Shown piece after piece: positions 26,881-35,046 of a stretch of DNA of 64,000 nucleotides. The stretch is from positions 1,706,615-1,770,614 of the forward strand of contig CP074575.1 of assembly GCA_018394315.1 (NCBI GenBank), in the 5' to 3' direction. Under the pieces are notes generated by a model, which was given only the letters and a program-made list of their open reading frames with translations, was not told the DNA's origin and searched no databases. This DNA is from Mycoplasmatota bacterium (GTDB lineage: Bacteria > Bacillota_I > Bacilli_A > MAG-NZ). The position numbers were made by a program, and so were the translations under genes. The number at the start of each line of letters is the position of its first letter. The stretch's first letter is position 1.

Positions 26881-28287
26881 TTATATGATTCTAAATCCAC
26901 CGGATAAAGTACATCTTCTAATTCTAGTAAAACTTCGTGCAGAAGTTAAACCTTCTCCTGTTGGTGTTGCGATTGTTAGGGTTGTAAATCCTTCCCCTTC
27001 TATTCCAAGTCCTGCGTAAGAAGGTGCGTTCTTAACAAAAATTGATGTATCTAAAGCACGTGCTGCTAATGTTAAATTAGTTACACTTTCTGAATGCATT
27101 ATCGCTGTATGATGACATCCATTTTCAGCAGATACTGCTTTATTAATCGCTTCCTCTATTGAATAAACACGAACTAAACCAAGAACTGGCATTAACATCT
27201 CAATTTTAACAAATGGATGTTCATCTGAAACTTCGGCAATTATAAGTTTAATATCCTCATTAACGTAAATATTGCATGCTTTCAGTACTTCTGAAGCACC
27301 TTTTCCCACATATTTTCGGTTAACAACAGTCTCACCTTTATTATTGGTAGTAAATACTTCTCTTGTTACAGTATCTATTTCGTGGCGTTTAAGTTCATAT
27401 GCTCCGTTTTTAATCATCTCTGTTATAAGTTCATTGAATACGCTATTGATTATAAATGCTTCTTTTTCTGCAATACATAAAACATTGTTATCAAAACTTG
27501 CTCCTCTAACAATATCATTAGCAGCTTTTTTGATATCTGCTGTTTCATCAACAATGACTGGTGGATTTCCTGGTCCTGCAGCAATTACTTTTTTACCGCT
27601 TTTCATGGCTACTTCTACTACTGCTTCTCCGCCTGTAACAGACAACATTCTAATGTCTTTATGTGACATTATCACTTTACTTGTGTCCATCGATGGTTCA
27701 ATTGGTGAAGTAAGCAAATCTTTTGGACCACCAACACTATATATAGCTTTATTCAATATATTAATAGTTTCTAAACAGACTTTCTTTGCTCCTGGATGAG
27801 GGTTATAAACGACTCCATTTCCTGCAGCTACCATGCTTATACTGTTATTGATAATTGTAGAACTAGGATTAGTCGAGGGAGTAATTGATCCAATTACACC
27901 AAAAGGAGCAAGTTCAACTAAAGTCATTCCGTCATCTCCAGTATAAGTGTACGACTCTAAATCCTCAGTCCCGGGTGTTTTCTCAGCTGCTAAAATATTT
28001 TTCGCAATTTTGTCTTGAATTCTTCCAAATCCTGTTTCTTCATGAGCCATAACTGCTAACTTTTCTGCATTTTCAAGACTGGCTTTACGCATAGCAGCGA
28101 TTATTTCACTTCGTGTTTTCATACTGAGATCCATTAATTGTTTTTGTGATGCCCTCGCTGCTGAAATTGCTTCTTCAACATTCTCAAAACAACCAAAAGA
28201 TTCATACGCTTCAGAACTTGGTCGATTCTGACCGTACTTTTGCTCCATTTCAACTATGAGTTTTTCGATTAAGCTATCTGTACTCAT
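26881..28287 (-). CDS. pduP: CoA-acylating aldehyde dehydrogenase (PduP/EutE-like)
   Basis: 468 residues. The N-terminus SLIEKLIVEMEQKYGQ is an amphipathic helix of the cargo-targeting type. NAD-binding and catalytic parts include ELAPFGVIGSITPSTNPSST and the active-site Cys in DNNVLCIAEKEAF near 270. It oxidises acetaldehyde to acetyl-CoA with NAD and CoA. The gene overlaps the next upstream gene by 4 bp. With DeoC and Pta it forms the acetaldehyde branch of the pathway. Confidence 0.94.
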   Translation of the reverse strand: MSTDSLIEKLIVEMEQKYGQNRPSSEAYESFGCFENVEEAISAARASQKQLMDLSMKTRSEIIAAMRKASLENAEKLAVMAHEETGFGRIQDKIAKNILAAEKTPGTEDLESYTYTGDDGMTLVELAPFGVIGSITPSTNPSSTIINNSISMVAAGNGVVYNPHPGAKKVCLETINILNKAIYSVGGPKDLLTSPIEPSMDTSKVIMSHKDIRMLSVTGGEAVVEVAMKSGKKVIAAGPGNPPVIVDETADIKKAANDIVRGASFDNNVLCIAEKEAFIINSVFNELITEMIKNGAYELKRHEIDTVTREVFTTNNKGETVVNRKYVGKGASEVLKACNIYVNEDIKLIIAEVSDEHPFVKIEMLMPVLGLVRVYSIEEAINKAVSAENGCHHTAIMHSESVTNLTLAARALDTSIFVKNAPSYAGLGIEGEGFTTLTIATPTGEGLTSARSFTRIRRCTLSGGFRII

Positions 28288-28973
28288 CTTATCTCCTCCT
28301 CATTGTATTTTATCTCGATTTTAAATTCACGTAGTTTATCCTTTGCTAGTGGTGTAATTAATTGTTTCTTACCGAGAACTATCTCCTTTAAGCCACTTTC
28401 TTTTAAATTTATGACGTAACTTTCAGTAATTAAATTTACTTTATTAAGTTGAGAATTTGTTTTCTGAATATTTATCACATTGATTCCCATTTTTTGGATG
28501 GCATTAACTTGATTTGATATTTTGTTGAACATTAAATCATTCGAGTTTATCATGATATAAAGAGGTTTATTCACCATTAGACTGCTAAGAATAATATGAT
28601 TAATATCATCTGAGTCATCAGTTTCTATTATTGCTTTCATTTGATTGATTCTCAAGCCAAGAACAATGATAACTTCAACTGAATTAAGCAAGTTAAGAAA
28701 ATCACTATTTGCTAGATTAAATTCTATAAGCTGTAAACTATTATTATCAATATAATTTATTTTAGATAGTTCTTGAGCTGTTCCTAGATAGAATTCATAA
28801 CCAGAATAATTTTCCTTAATATACTCTAAATAATCTTTAATTCCAAAGACCATATTTTGTAGTAAAATTAAACAAGATTTATCAATTGATTTGGAATCAT
28901 TGTTACAATTTATCTTATTTAGAACATTTTGAGTAACTGTATTCACTAATTTATCAATATTATTGATTTCCAT
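28284..28973 (-). CDS. Unknown microcompartment cargo protein with N-terminal targeting helix
   Basis: 229 residues. Residues 5-21 (NIDKLVNTVTQNVLNKI) form an amphipathic helix like those on the enzymes of this operon, followed by an Asn/Ser/Asp linker. The body has Rossmann-like beta-alpha units (VEVIIVLGLRINQMKAI). The end reads KKQLITPLAKDKLRE, a closing motif seen in several BMC-associated proteins. No catalytic motif is recognised. A flavoprotein- or EutQ/PduM-like accessory role is possible. Confidence 0.6.
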   Translation of the reverse strand: MEINNIDKLVNTVTQNVLNKINCNNDSKSIDKSCLILLQNMVFGIKDYLEYIKENYSGYEFYLGTAQELSKINYIDNNSLQLIEFNLANSDFLNLLNSVEVIIVLGLRINQMKAIIETDDSDDINHIILSSLMVNKPLYIMINSNDLMFNKISNQVNAIQKMGINVINIQKTNSQLNKVNLITESYVINLKESGLKEIVLGKKQLITPLAKDKLREFKIEIKYNEEEIR

Positions 28974-29000
28974 ATTTCACAACCCCTCTATAGAGAAATA

Positions 29001-29819
29001 TTAATTACCATTCAAAATATTATTAATTTCTTTAAATGTTTGAGCATTTAAGCTTGCGCCTCCGATTAAAAATCCCGATACACTTTGAGCAAGTGCAAGT
29101 TTTTTAACATTTGTTGGGTTAACACTCCCACCGTATAGTAAAGGAATATCATTACCTACATCACTTCCATATTCATCTGTTAAAAACTTTCTTATGAATA
29201 TATGAGTTTCTTCAACTTGGTCAGGTGTTGCAGTTTCACCAGTACCAATTGCCCAAATTGGTTCATAAGCAATAACAACTTTTGATAGTTCACTCACATC
29301 AATTCGGCTTAATCCTTCTTTAATTTGATTGATCAATAATTGTTTGTAGTTATCATTTTTTCTTTCTTCGAGGTTTTCACCGATACATAAAATCGGTTTT
29401 ATTTGATTTTGGACACATGCTCTAACCTTCTTTGATATAAAAACATTACATTCTGAAAATATTGTTCTTCTTTCTGAATGACCAATAATGGCATATTTAC
29501 ATCCAAAATCGTTTGCCATTTCAAGTGATAACTCCCCTGTAAATGCACCATTACCTTTAGGATAAATGTTCTGAACACCATAAAGAACTTTACTATAGCG
29601 TAATTTTTCTTCAAACAAATATAAATAAGGATTAGGCGGTACTATAACAATGGTATTTTTTTCACCGAAATCATAACTTGCAATATCATTTAAAAATGAT
29701 TTGACCTCTTGTTTCGTTTTATTCATTTTCCAGTTACCTACAACCAAAAATCCTTGTAATTCTAATAGACAATTAACAATCTCGTTCCTAATAACTGTTT
29801 TAATGTCATTTCTTTCCAT
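29001..29819 (-). CDS. tpiA: Triosephosphate isomerase with N-terminal encapsulation-like helix
   Basis: 272 residues, about 22 longer than normal. The extra N-terminal part (NDIKTVIRNEIVNCLLEL) is an amphipathic helix resembling the cargo-targeting helices in this operon. The TIM barrel is complete: VGNWKMNK, the catalytic His in AIIGHSERR, the catalytic Glu in VIAYEPIWAIGTG, and LYGGSVNP. It interconverts glyceraldehyde-3-P (made by DeoC) and dihydroxyacetone-P. Its location suggests that the triose is processed inside or at the shell. Confidence 0.92.
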   Translation of the reverse strand: MERNDIKTVIRNEIVNCLLELQGFLVVGNWKMNKTKQEVKSFLNDIASYDFGEKNTIVIVPPNPYLYLFEEKLRYSKVLYGVQNIYPKGNGAFTGELSLEMANDFGCKYAIIGHSERRTIFSECNVFISKKVRACVQNQIKPILCIGENLEERKNDNYKQLLINQIKEGLSRIDVSELSKVVIAYEPIWAIGTGETATPDQVEETHIFIRKFLTDEYGSDVGNDIPLLYGGSVNPTNVKKLALAQSVSGFLIGGASLNAQTFKEINNILNGN

Positions 29820-29831
29820 ATCTTTTACTCC

Positions 29832-30857
29832 TTACTTTTTTAGAAGTTTTTCAGAGCCTCTTAGAACAAGTTTAGTTTCAAGTAAAACTTCCTTAACCGG
29901 TGCATGTTTCATTTCTTTTCTTTCAATAAGTTCAAACAACATTTCCGCTGCTACCTCTCCCATCAAATCTGTAGGTCTTGAAACTGTTGAAATGTTCATA
30001 TTCATTATCTCGAACATATCAACATCATCAAAACTAATAAATGAAATATCATGCGGAATTGATAAACCACTTTCTACTAGTGCTTTCACGCATCCTTGAG
30101 CCATCATATTATTTGTTGCAAAAATAGCTGTTGGTCTATTTTTTATATTTAAAATTTGTTTTGTAATCTCATAACCACTTTCTAGCTTAAAATCACCATA
30201 GAACACGTAATTCTTATCAACTTCTAATTTATTTGCTCGCAAAGCATTTTCGTAACCATAGTATCTCTCTCGCCCAGGTTTAGAAGACATCGGTCCTGAG
30301 ATAATCGCAATATTTTCATGTCCTTCCTTAATTAAAGCATCGACTGCTTCAAACGAACCTGATACATTGTTAACAAAAACCGAATTAAAATGCGATAAAT
30401 TTATTCCACGGTCTAAAAGTACAATTGGCACTCCTAAACGCTCTAATTTTTGTATATATTTAAAATCATAATCCAATTGATCTGTCTTTGGGGTTATTAT
30501 TAATCCCATAATGTTATGTGAATTAAACACATCTAAATACTTTAATTCTTTTTCTAATTGTTCATCTGTATTACAAACCAATAGGCTGGCCGAGTGACTA
30601 TCAGCAACACTAGATATTCCTTTAATTACATCACCAAAAAATGGATTAGATATATCAGGAATAACAACACCTATTATATTGTTCTTTTTGTTCGCCATAG
30701 ACTGACCTAATAATTTATCATCTTTTACTAACTCATTAAAAGCTTTTAAAACAATTTTCCTTGTTTCTTCTTTAACATAACCACTCTGATTCATCACTCT
30801 TGAAACAGTAGCAACAGAAACACCAGCTCTCACTGCAATATCCTTATTTTTAACCAC
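29832..30857 (-). CDS. LacI-family regulator of the microcompartment operon
   Basis: 341 residues from GTG 30857. The DNA-binding domain KDIAVRAGVSVATVSRVMN is at residues 4-22, followed by a periplasmic-binding-type effector domain (GVVIPDISNPFFGDVIKGI). It is the first gene of the operon and a LacI-type palindrome lies in the promoter, so it probably represses its own operon until a sugar (perhaps deoxyribose or its phosphate) binds. The effector is inferred from pathway, not sequence. Confidence 0.92.
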   Translation of the reverse strand: MVKNKDIAVRAGVSVATVSRVMNQSGYVKEETRKIVLKAFNELVKDDKLLGQSMANKKNNIIGVVIPDISNPFFGDVIKGISSVADSHSASLLVCNTDEQLEKELKYLDVFNSHNIMGLIITPKTDQLDYDFKYIQKLERLGVPIVLLDRGINLSHFNSVFVNNVSGSFEAVDALIKEGHENIAIISGPMSSKPGRERYYGYENALRANKLEVDKNYVFYGDFKLESGYEITKQILNIKNRPTAIFATNNMMAQGCVKALVESGLSIPHDISFISFDDVDMFEIMNMNISTVSRPTDLMGEVAAEMLFELIERKEMKHAPVKEVLLETKLVLRGSEKLLKK

Positions 30858-30911
30858 CGACTACACCCTTCCGTTGTAAAGAGAAATTTTCTTTCATATG
30901 ATATTTCCTTA

Positions 30912-30940
30912 ATTATAAACGTTTTTCCTTATATAGTCAA
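30912..30940 (-). promoter_or_regulatory. Promoter and LacI-type operator of the microcompartment operon
   Basis: Minus strand: -35 TTGACT (30935-30940), 17-bp spacer, perfect -10 TATAAT (30912-30917). The palindrome AAACGTTT with a central CG, typical of LacI-family operators, is at 30917-30924 and touches the -10. A repressor there would block polymerase. Confidence 0.75.
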
Positions 30941-31437
30941 ATTTTTCCAATCAGTAAACCATACATTTATGAAATATTATTACATATATGTATATGCATT
31001 TACATACTGAGATGTATTATTATCGAATACTATTATTGGTACATAAGCATCACTTTCCCCCTATGTTATGAAATCTAATCATAAAAATATTAGAGATAAA
31101 CAGTCACAAAATTTTTCATATTTACGATCACTTATTCAATGACATACAAAGGGGATTAAAAGACAAAATAACAACTTATAACATATCTTAACAAAGCAGG
31201 TGTATGAATAATCTACATAAATAAAAAAACAGCTTATTCAAGCTATTTATTGTTGTTATCTAACAGTTGCCAGAATGAATACATATTTATAAACTGTACT
31301 ATTGTTAATAAAAAGTACTGTTTTTTTCGTTATTTCCATTCACTTTGGTTAAAAACTGGCCAAAATAAATTACTATATTCAGTAAATTACATAAATTATT
31401 ATCACTATAAATAGTAACTACAAGTAAATAATAAGAA
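30941..31437. other. Intergenic stretch without recognisable gene
   Basis: About 500 bp, very AT-rich, between the microcompartment promoter and the cold-shock gene. Besides a short terminator-like hairpin (AGCTT-ATTC-AAGCT at 31231-31244, followed on the minus strand by seven T at 31223-31229) I see no convincing ORF or conserved RNA. Confidence 0.5.
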
Positions 31438-31469
31438 TAAAAAAACCTTACACAAATATTTGTGTAAGG
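31438..31469 (-). terminator. Terminator of the cold-shock gene
   Basis: A perfect 24-bp palindrome at 31446-31469 (12-bp arms CCTTACACAAAT / ATTTGTGTAAGG), followed on the minus strand by T5-T7, 12 bp after the csp stop. Confidence 0.85.
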
Positions 31470-31480
31470 CTAATTATTAA

Positions 31481-31681
31481 TTATCTAACTACGATAATAT
31501 TTTCAGCTTGAGGGCCCTTTGGACCTTCAGCTTGATCAAATGTTACTTTTTGACCTTCTTCTAACGATTTGAATCCACTAGTATTAATTTGAGAATAATG
31601 TGCAAATACGTCTTTACCATCATCTCCTGTAATAAAGCCAAAACCTTTATCAGAATTGAACCATTTAACTGTACCATTCAT
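31481..31681 (-). CDS. csp: Cold-shock protein (CspA family)
   Basis: 66 residues. RNP1 (KGFGFITG) and RNP2 (DVFAHYSQI) of the cold-shock OB fold are intact, with [16 protein letters not shown] at the start. It binds single-stranded RNA and keeps it unfolded. A strong TTAGGAGG site precedes the ATG. About 300 bp upstream (31682-31989) has no credible gene and likely includes a long AT-rich 5' leader, as is usual for csp genes. Confidence 0.96.
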   Translation of the reverse strand: MNGTVKWFNSDKGFGFITGDDGKDVFAHYSQINTSGFKSLEEGQKVTFDQAEGPKGPQAENIIVVR

Positions 31682-31989
31682 ATTGGTGTACCTCCTAAGT
31701 TTTTTTTCTTAAATCTCTGCAAAACAGATAACAAATAAATTTCTTAATTAGGATTATACGTTTCAATATGGGCATCAATTGAAAAATATTCAAGCTGTAT
31801 TTATTTATTGTTAATTTAAGACTATGAATTATATCACCACTTAAATTATATGTCAATAAATTAAAAAAAATACATTTTTTTTGATAAATAATTGAAAGAG
31901 ATCCACTCAAATGCATATGTTCATTTGTTTATCATAAAGTATTCTTACGTGGATACTTAAATCAAATTCGCAAAAATAAGATGCTTCCT

Positions 31990-32478
31990 CTATTTATTAA
32001 TTGATTGATAATATTGTTTATAAAGAAGATCTGCGATTGAGCCTTCTCTCATTCTTCCAATCACATCATCAACATCATACCACGATGCATTGTCTACTTC
32101 GTTTTCATCGATAATTAAGTTAAGTTGATTTGTTACAGCATGGAATCCTACCATTAGAACACTACTACAGTTGTAAAAATGGCTATTTAAGTAATCACAC
32201 TTGATTATATCTATACCTACTTCTTCCTTAATTTCTCTTTTGACACATTCTTCTAAAGTTTCTCCCGGTTTAATAAAACCAGCAATCAACACTTTATATC
32301 TAGAATCATTATTCTGGTTAATTAGGCAAACCTGATTTTTATGATTTGTAAGGATCGCAATCATCGCCAAATCAACCTTAGGAAAATGTAATTTCTTACA
32401 ATCTGCACAGTAAGGAATATCTCCTTCATTATCAATACTTTTAAAACTTAATTCATTTCCACAATCGATACAGTACAT
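31990..32478 (-). CDS. Nudix hydrolase with zinc ribbon (NudC-like)
   Basis: 162 residues. An N-terminal zinc ribbon (YCIDCGNE and PYCADCKKLHFPK) precedes a Nudix box: G-x5-E-x7-REIKEEVGI beginning at GFIKPGET near residue 66. Zinc-ribbon Nudix proteins of this order are NADH pyrophosphatases (NudC), which also remove NAD caps from RNA; this one is shorter than E. coli NudC (257) and lacks its N-terminal domain. Substrate is therefore uncertain. Confidence 0.85.
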   Translation of the reverse strand: MYCIDCGNELSFKSIDNEGDIPYCADCKKLHFPKVDLAMIAILTNHKNQVCLINQNNDSRYKVLIAGFIKPGETLEECVKREIKEEVGIDIIKCDYLNSHFYNCSSVLMVGFHAVTNQLNLIIDENEVDNASWYDVDDVIGRMREGSIADLLYKQYYQSINK

Positions 32479-32607
32479 ACTAATTCCCCCTATTATAGAA
32501 TGATAATATCTATTTATTTGCTTTAATTTACAAATGAAAATTTATTGTCTCATTTGAAAAATAAATAAAATCGTAGAAAAAAGACGGTTATGTTAAATTC
32601 TATAACT

Positions 32608-33300
32608 CTAGTTTAGTTCATTTGTTTTTTTATTTATTAACAACCAAATTGTAAATGACAATTCTCCAATAAATGATACAAGTAGTAAGATCGAGAAGAC
32701 AGTCAATAAAATACTGTTCTCTATATTGAAAAAAACTCTTAAGCTATCAAATATATGACCAAGACTTCCAATCATTATTAAGTAGCCTATAACTTTAGGC
32801 GCAAATTCAGATAGGAATATTAAGTATCCTAGTACTGCCAAATGAATTGCGAAGAATACTCCCCATACAAAAACTGTATTTTCATGGATATTGAATAGTA
32901 ATAAAACTAAAGTGTCAAGCTGTTCTCCTGAGAATCCTATTAAAAATTCAGGGTTCCTGATGATGGATAATATTGCTAGATAGATAATAACATTTACACC
33001 CATAATTGCAACCATACCAAATCTGCTAATAGCTCCAATAAGTGAGTAGTATCTATTTACTCTTCTAAAGATAATATACAATGTTGTTACCATCAATATT
33101 TCAATTGAAAATATCAAAACCTCTCCAAAAATTCCTATTCTAAACAATGTCTCATTTGCCAATAAGTTTTCAACTGTCTGTGATGCATTACCTTCAACAA
33201 TTATCGTAGAGGGTATATATATAATTATAAACGGACCCAGCAAAATTAATAATATGTATAAGAATCCCGCTAATCTAGTTTGTTGTTTCAATGTTTTCAT
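32608..33300 (-). CDS. DUF4386 family membrane protein
   Basis: 230 residues with about six transmembrane helices. The start KQQTRLAGFLYILLILLGPF and the central arrangement match DUF4386 proteins, which are of unknown function and are often regulated by nearby MalT-like or AraC-like regulators. A second paralogue lies at 34117-34818, and a MalT-like regulator is 2 kb upstream. Confidence 0.82.
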   Translation of the reverse strand: MKTLKQQTRLAGFLYILLILLGPFIIIYIPSTIIVEGNASQTVENLLANETLFRIGIFGEVLIFSIEILMVTTLYIIFRRVNRYYSLIGAISRFGMVAIMGVNVIIYLAILSIIRNPEFLIGFSGEQLDTLVLLLFNIHENTVFVWGVFFAIHLAVLGYLIFLSEFAPKVIGYLIMIGSLGHIFDSLRVFFNIENSILLTVFSILLLVSFIGELSFTIWLLINKKTNELN

Positions 33301-33470
33301 TTTCTTCTCCCTTTCAAATTATTTTACTTATTAATTAACAAAAGCAATAGAAAAGTCAATAGAAGCTAATTCTAGAATAAGTTTTTCTTTTATTGTAATA
33401 GTTGATTTTACCCTTTTTCTAATTGTTAGATTCTTAAGTATTTTCATTAAGGTTTCATATAATTCTATAT

Positions 33471-34091
33471 TCATATCTTCTTTGAAACAACGAAATATTC
33501 TTTCGAACTTTGATTAAGGCATTCAGTTTCAACTTCTATAAAATTTCCATTATCTATTAAATCTACTAATTCAAAGATTTTAAATGATCTTATAATTGGA
33601 ACTAATCCAATTTTACTTAATAAATATAATAGTTTTCTAAGAAATCTCTTCTCTCCCATGCACGGTGTTACAGAAACGAACAATCCACCTGGTTTTAATA
33701 ATTCATTTATCCTTTGAATTACTTTTGGTGTATCTTCTATCAAATGAAGAACATAAAAAACTAAGATGACATCAAATGAGTCTTTCTCATATCTCTCATC
33801 AAATATTGTTGAGTGAGCATATTCAATGTTTTTAATTTTGCGTCCATCTGTTTTTGTTTTTGCGATGTCGAGCATTTTAGACGATATATCATTAGCATAA
33901 ATCACTTTAACACTTCCAGCGATTTCGTTTGATATTTTTCCAGTTCCACATCCATAATCTAAAACAACATCACTCAATTTTAGATACTTTTTTATTTTCT
34001 CAATAATCTTGATATAAGTTAGTTCATCTTTCTTTTCTTCTTGATCATACTTATTTGCCATATTGTCCCAAAACTTCTCTGATTGATTCAT
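33471..34091 (-). CDS. Class I SAM-dependent methyltransferase
   Basis: 206 residues from ATG 34091 (AGGAGAAAG upstream). Motif I is VVLDYGCGTGKISNEIA near 60; motif II/III regions are DVILVFYVLHLIED and LLKPGGLFVSVTP. These place it with UbiE/Methyltransf_11 enzymes. It starts 25 bp after the DUF4386 gene, so the pair is probably co-transcribed. The substrate is unknown. Confidence 0.88.
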   Translation of the reverse strand: MNQSEKFWDNMANKYDQEEKKDELTYIKIIEKIKKYLKLSDVVLDYGCGTGKISNEIAGSVKVIYANDISSKMLDIAKTKTDGRKIKNIEYAHSTIFDERYEKDSFDVILVFYVLHLIEDTPKVIQRINELLKPGGLFVSVTPCMGEKRFLRKLLYLLSKIGLVPIIRSFKIFELVDLIDNGNFIEVETECLNQSSKEYFVVSKKI

Positions 34092-34116
34092 TTCACTTTC
34101 TCCTGACTGTGATTTA

Positions 34117-34818
34117 TTAAAGTTTAGCAATACCGCATTTATATCCAGAATATATCACTGATGTATTGAATCCTTTTACAATCAGCCATATCGCCAAAAT
34201 CATTTCTAGTAAGGCCATTGGCAGACTTAAAACAATGTAGATTGGTGTTATGATGTCGATGAATTGGAACATTACTAATAAGCTTGCTAACATGGTCAAT
34301 ACTGTACCAATTAAACCCCAACCTGATAACCACCTAGGAACTAGTTTTGTTTTGTAGAAAATGTAATAAAGTATTAGCCCTCCTAAACTATGAACTAGTA
34401 TCATTGCCACATGGTTCACTAAATCACGTCCTGCTCGAAGTAATACACCTAAAGTGTGAAAATAGGATGAATCAGGTGCTCCAGCTTTGATAAACTCCTG
34501 ACTTAATATCAGTAGTAATAGTATGGCAATCACTCCAATTATATTGAACACGCCAGCAATAAACCTAAAACCAATGAATCCAATTGCTAGACCTTTGTTA
34601 AATTTTCTTAAGATAGGATACATCAAAAAAGCAAAGCCAACATATGCTACGGCCATAATAAACTGAAAAATTGATGCAATTATTACTTGGTTAGCATTTG
34701 CAGAAGCTTTAAATAAATAATCTGGTGCATCGATTGCTGGAGCAATGCTTAGTATCCCAGCAATGGTACCAATTATAAATAGTAATCCAGCAATTATTGT
34801 AGTTTTTCTTAAACTCAT
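34117..34818 (-). CDS. DUF4386 family membrane protein
   Basis: 233 residues, about six transmembrane helices; begins RKTTIIAGLLFIIGTIAGIL, the DUF4386 pattern. It is only distantly similar to the paralogue at 32608. First gene of a small unit with the methyltransferase. A regulatory partner may be the MalT-like gene upstream (35047-37791). Confidence 0.82.
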   Translation of the reverse strand: MSLRKTTIIAGLLFIIGTIAGILSIAPAIDAPDYLFKASANANQVIIASIFQFIMAVAYVGFAFLMYPILRKFNKGLAIGFIGFRFIAGVFNIIGVIAILLLLILSQEFIKAGAPDSSYFHTLGVLLRAGRDLVNHVAMILVHSLGGLILYYIFYKTKLVPRWLSGWGLIGTVLTMLASLLVMFQFIDIITPIYIVLSLPMALLEMILAIWLIVKGFNTSVIYSGYKCGIAKL

Positions 34819-34968
34819 AATTTCACTCCTTTCCCTTCTATATATATCAGTTTCTCAACTGATATATTTGTAGTATATTAGAAAAAGGTTTGACTGAATA
34901 GGCTCTAAAGTACTATTTAAGGTACTATTTTTTATAATAACTAGAAAGATAACCCATTTATGTTGCAT

Positions 34969-35025
34969 TTTAAAAAAATACTTATGATTTTTCTGTATAT
35001 TTTACAAACATGAAACCATAAGTAT
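34969..35025 (-). terminator. Terminator of the MalT-like regulator
   Basis: Ten-bp arms AATACTTATG (34976-34985) and CATAAGTATT (35016-35025) around a 30-nt loop, followed on the minus strand by seven T. The large loop is unusual but the T-run and location fit. Confidence 0.6.
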
Positions 35026-35046
35026 TCAATTTATTCTATAATTCAA

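Noticed and set aside
27272..27799. 175-codon plus-strand open frame
   Set aside because: Antisense to the aldehyde dehydrogenase gene; no ribosome site and no family resemblance.
31695..31916. 73-codon open frame upstream of the cold-shock gene
   Set aside because: Low-complexity hydrophobic/basic composition, no ribosome site, lies in the expected csp leader region.
34905..34935. Short repeats AAGTACTATTT / AAGGTACTATTT as a terminator
   Set aside because: Stem of five pairs only and no gene in a fitting position on the plus strand.
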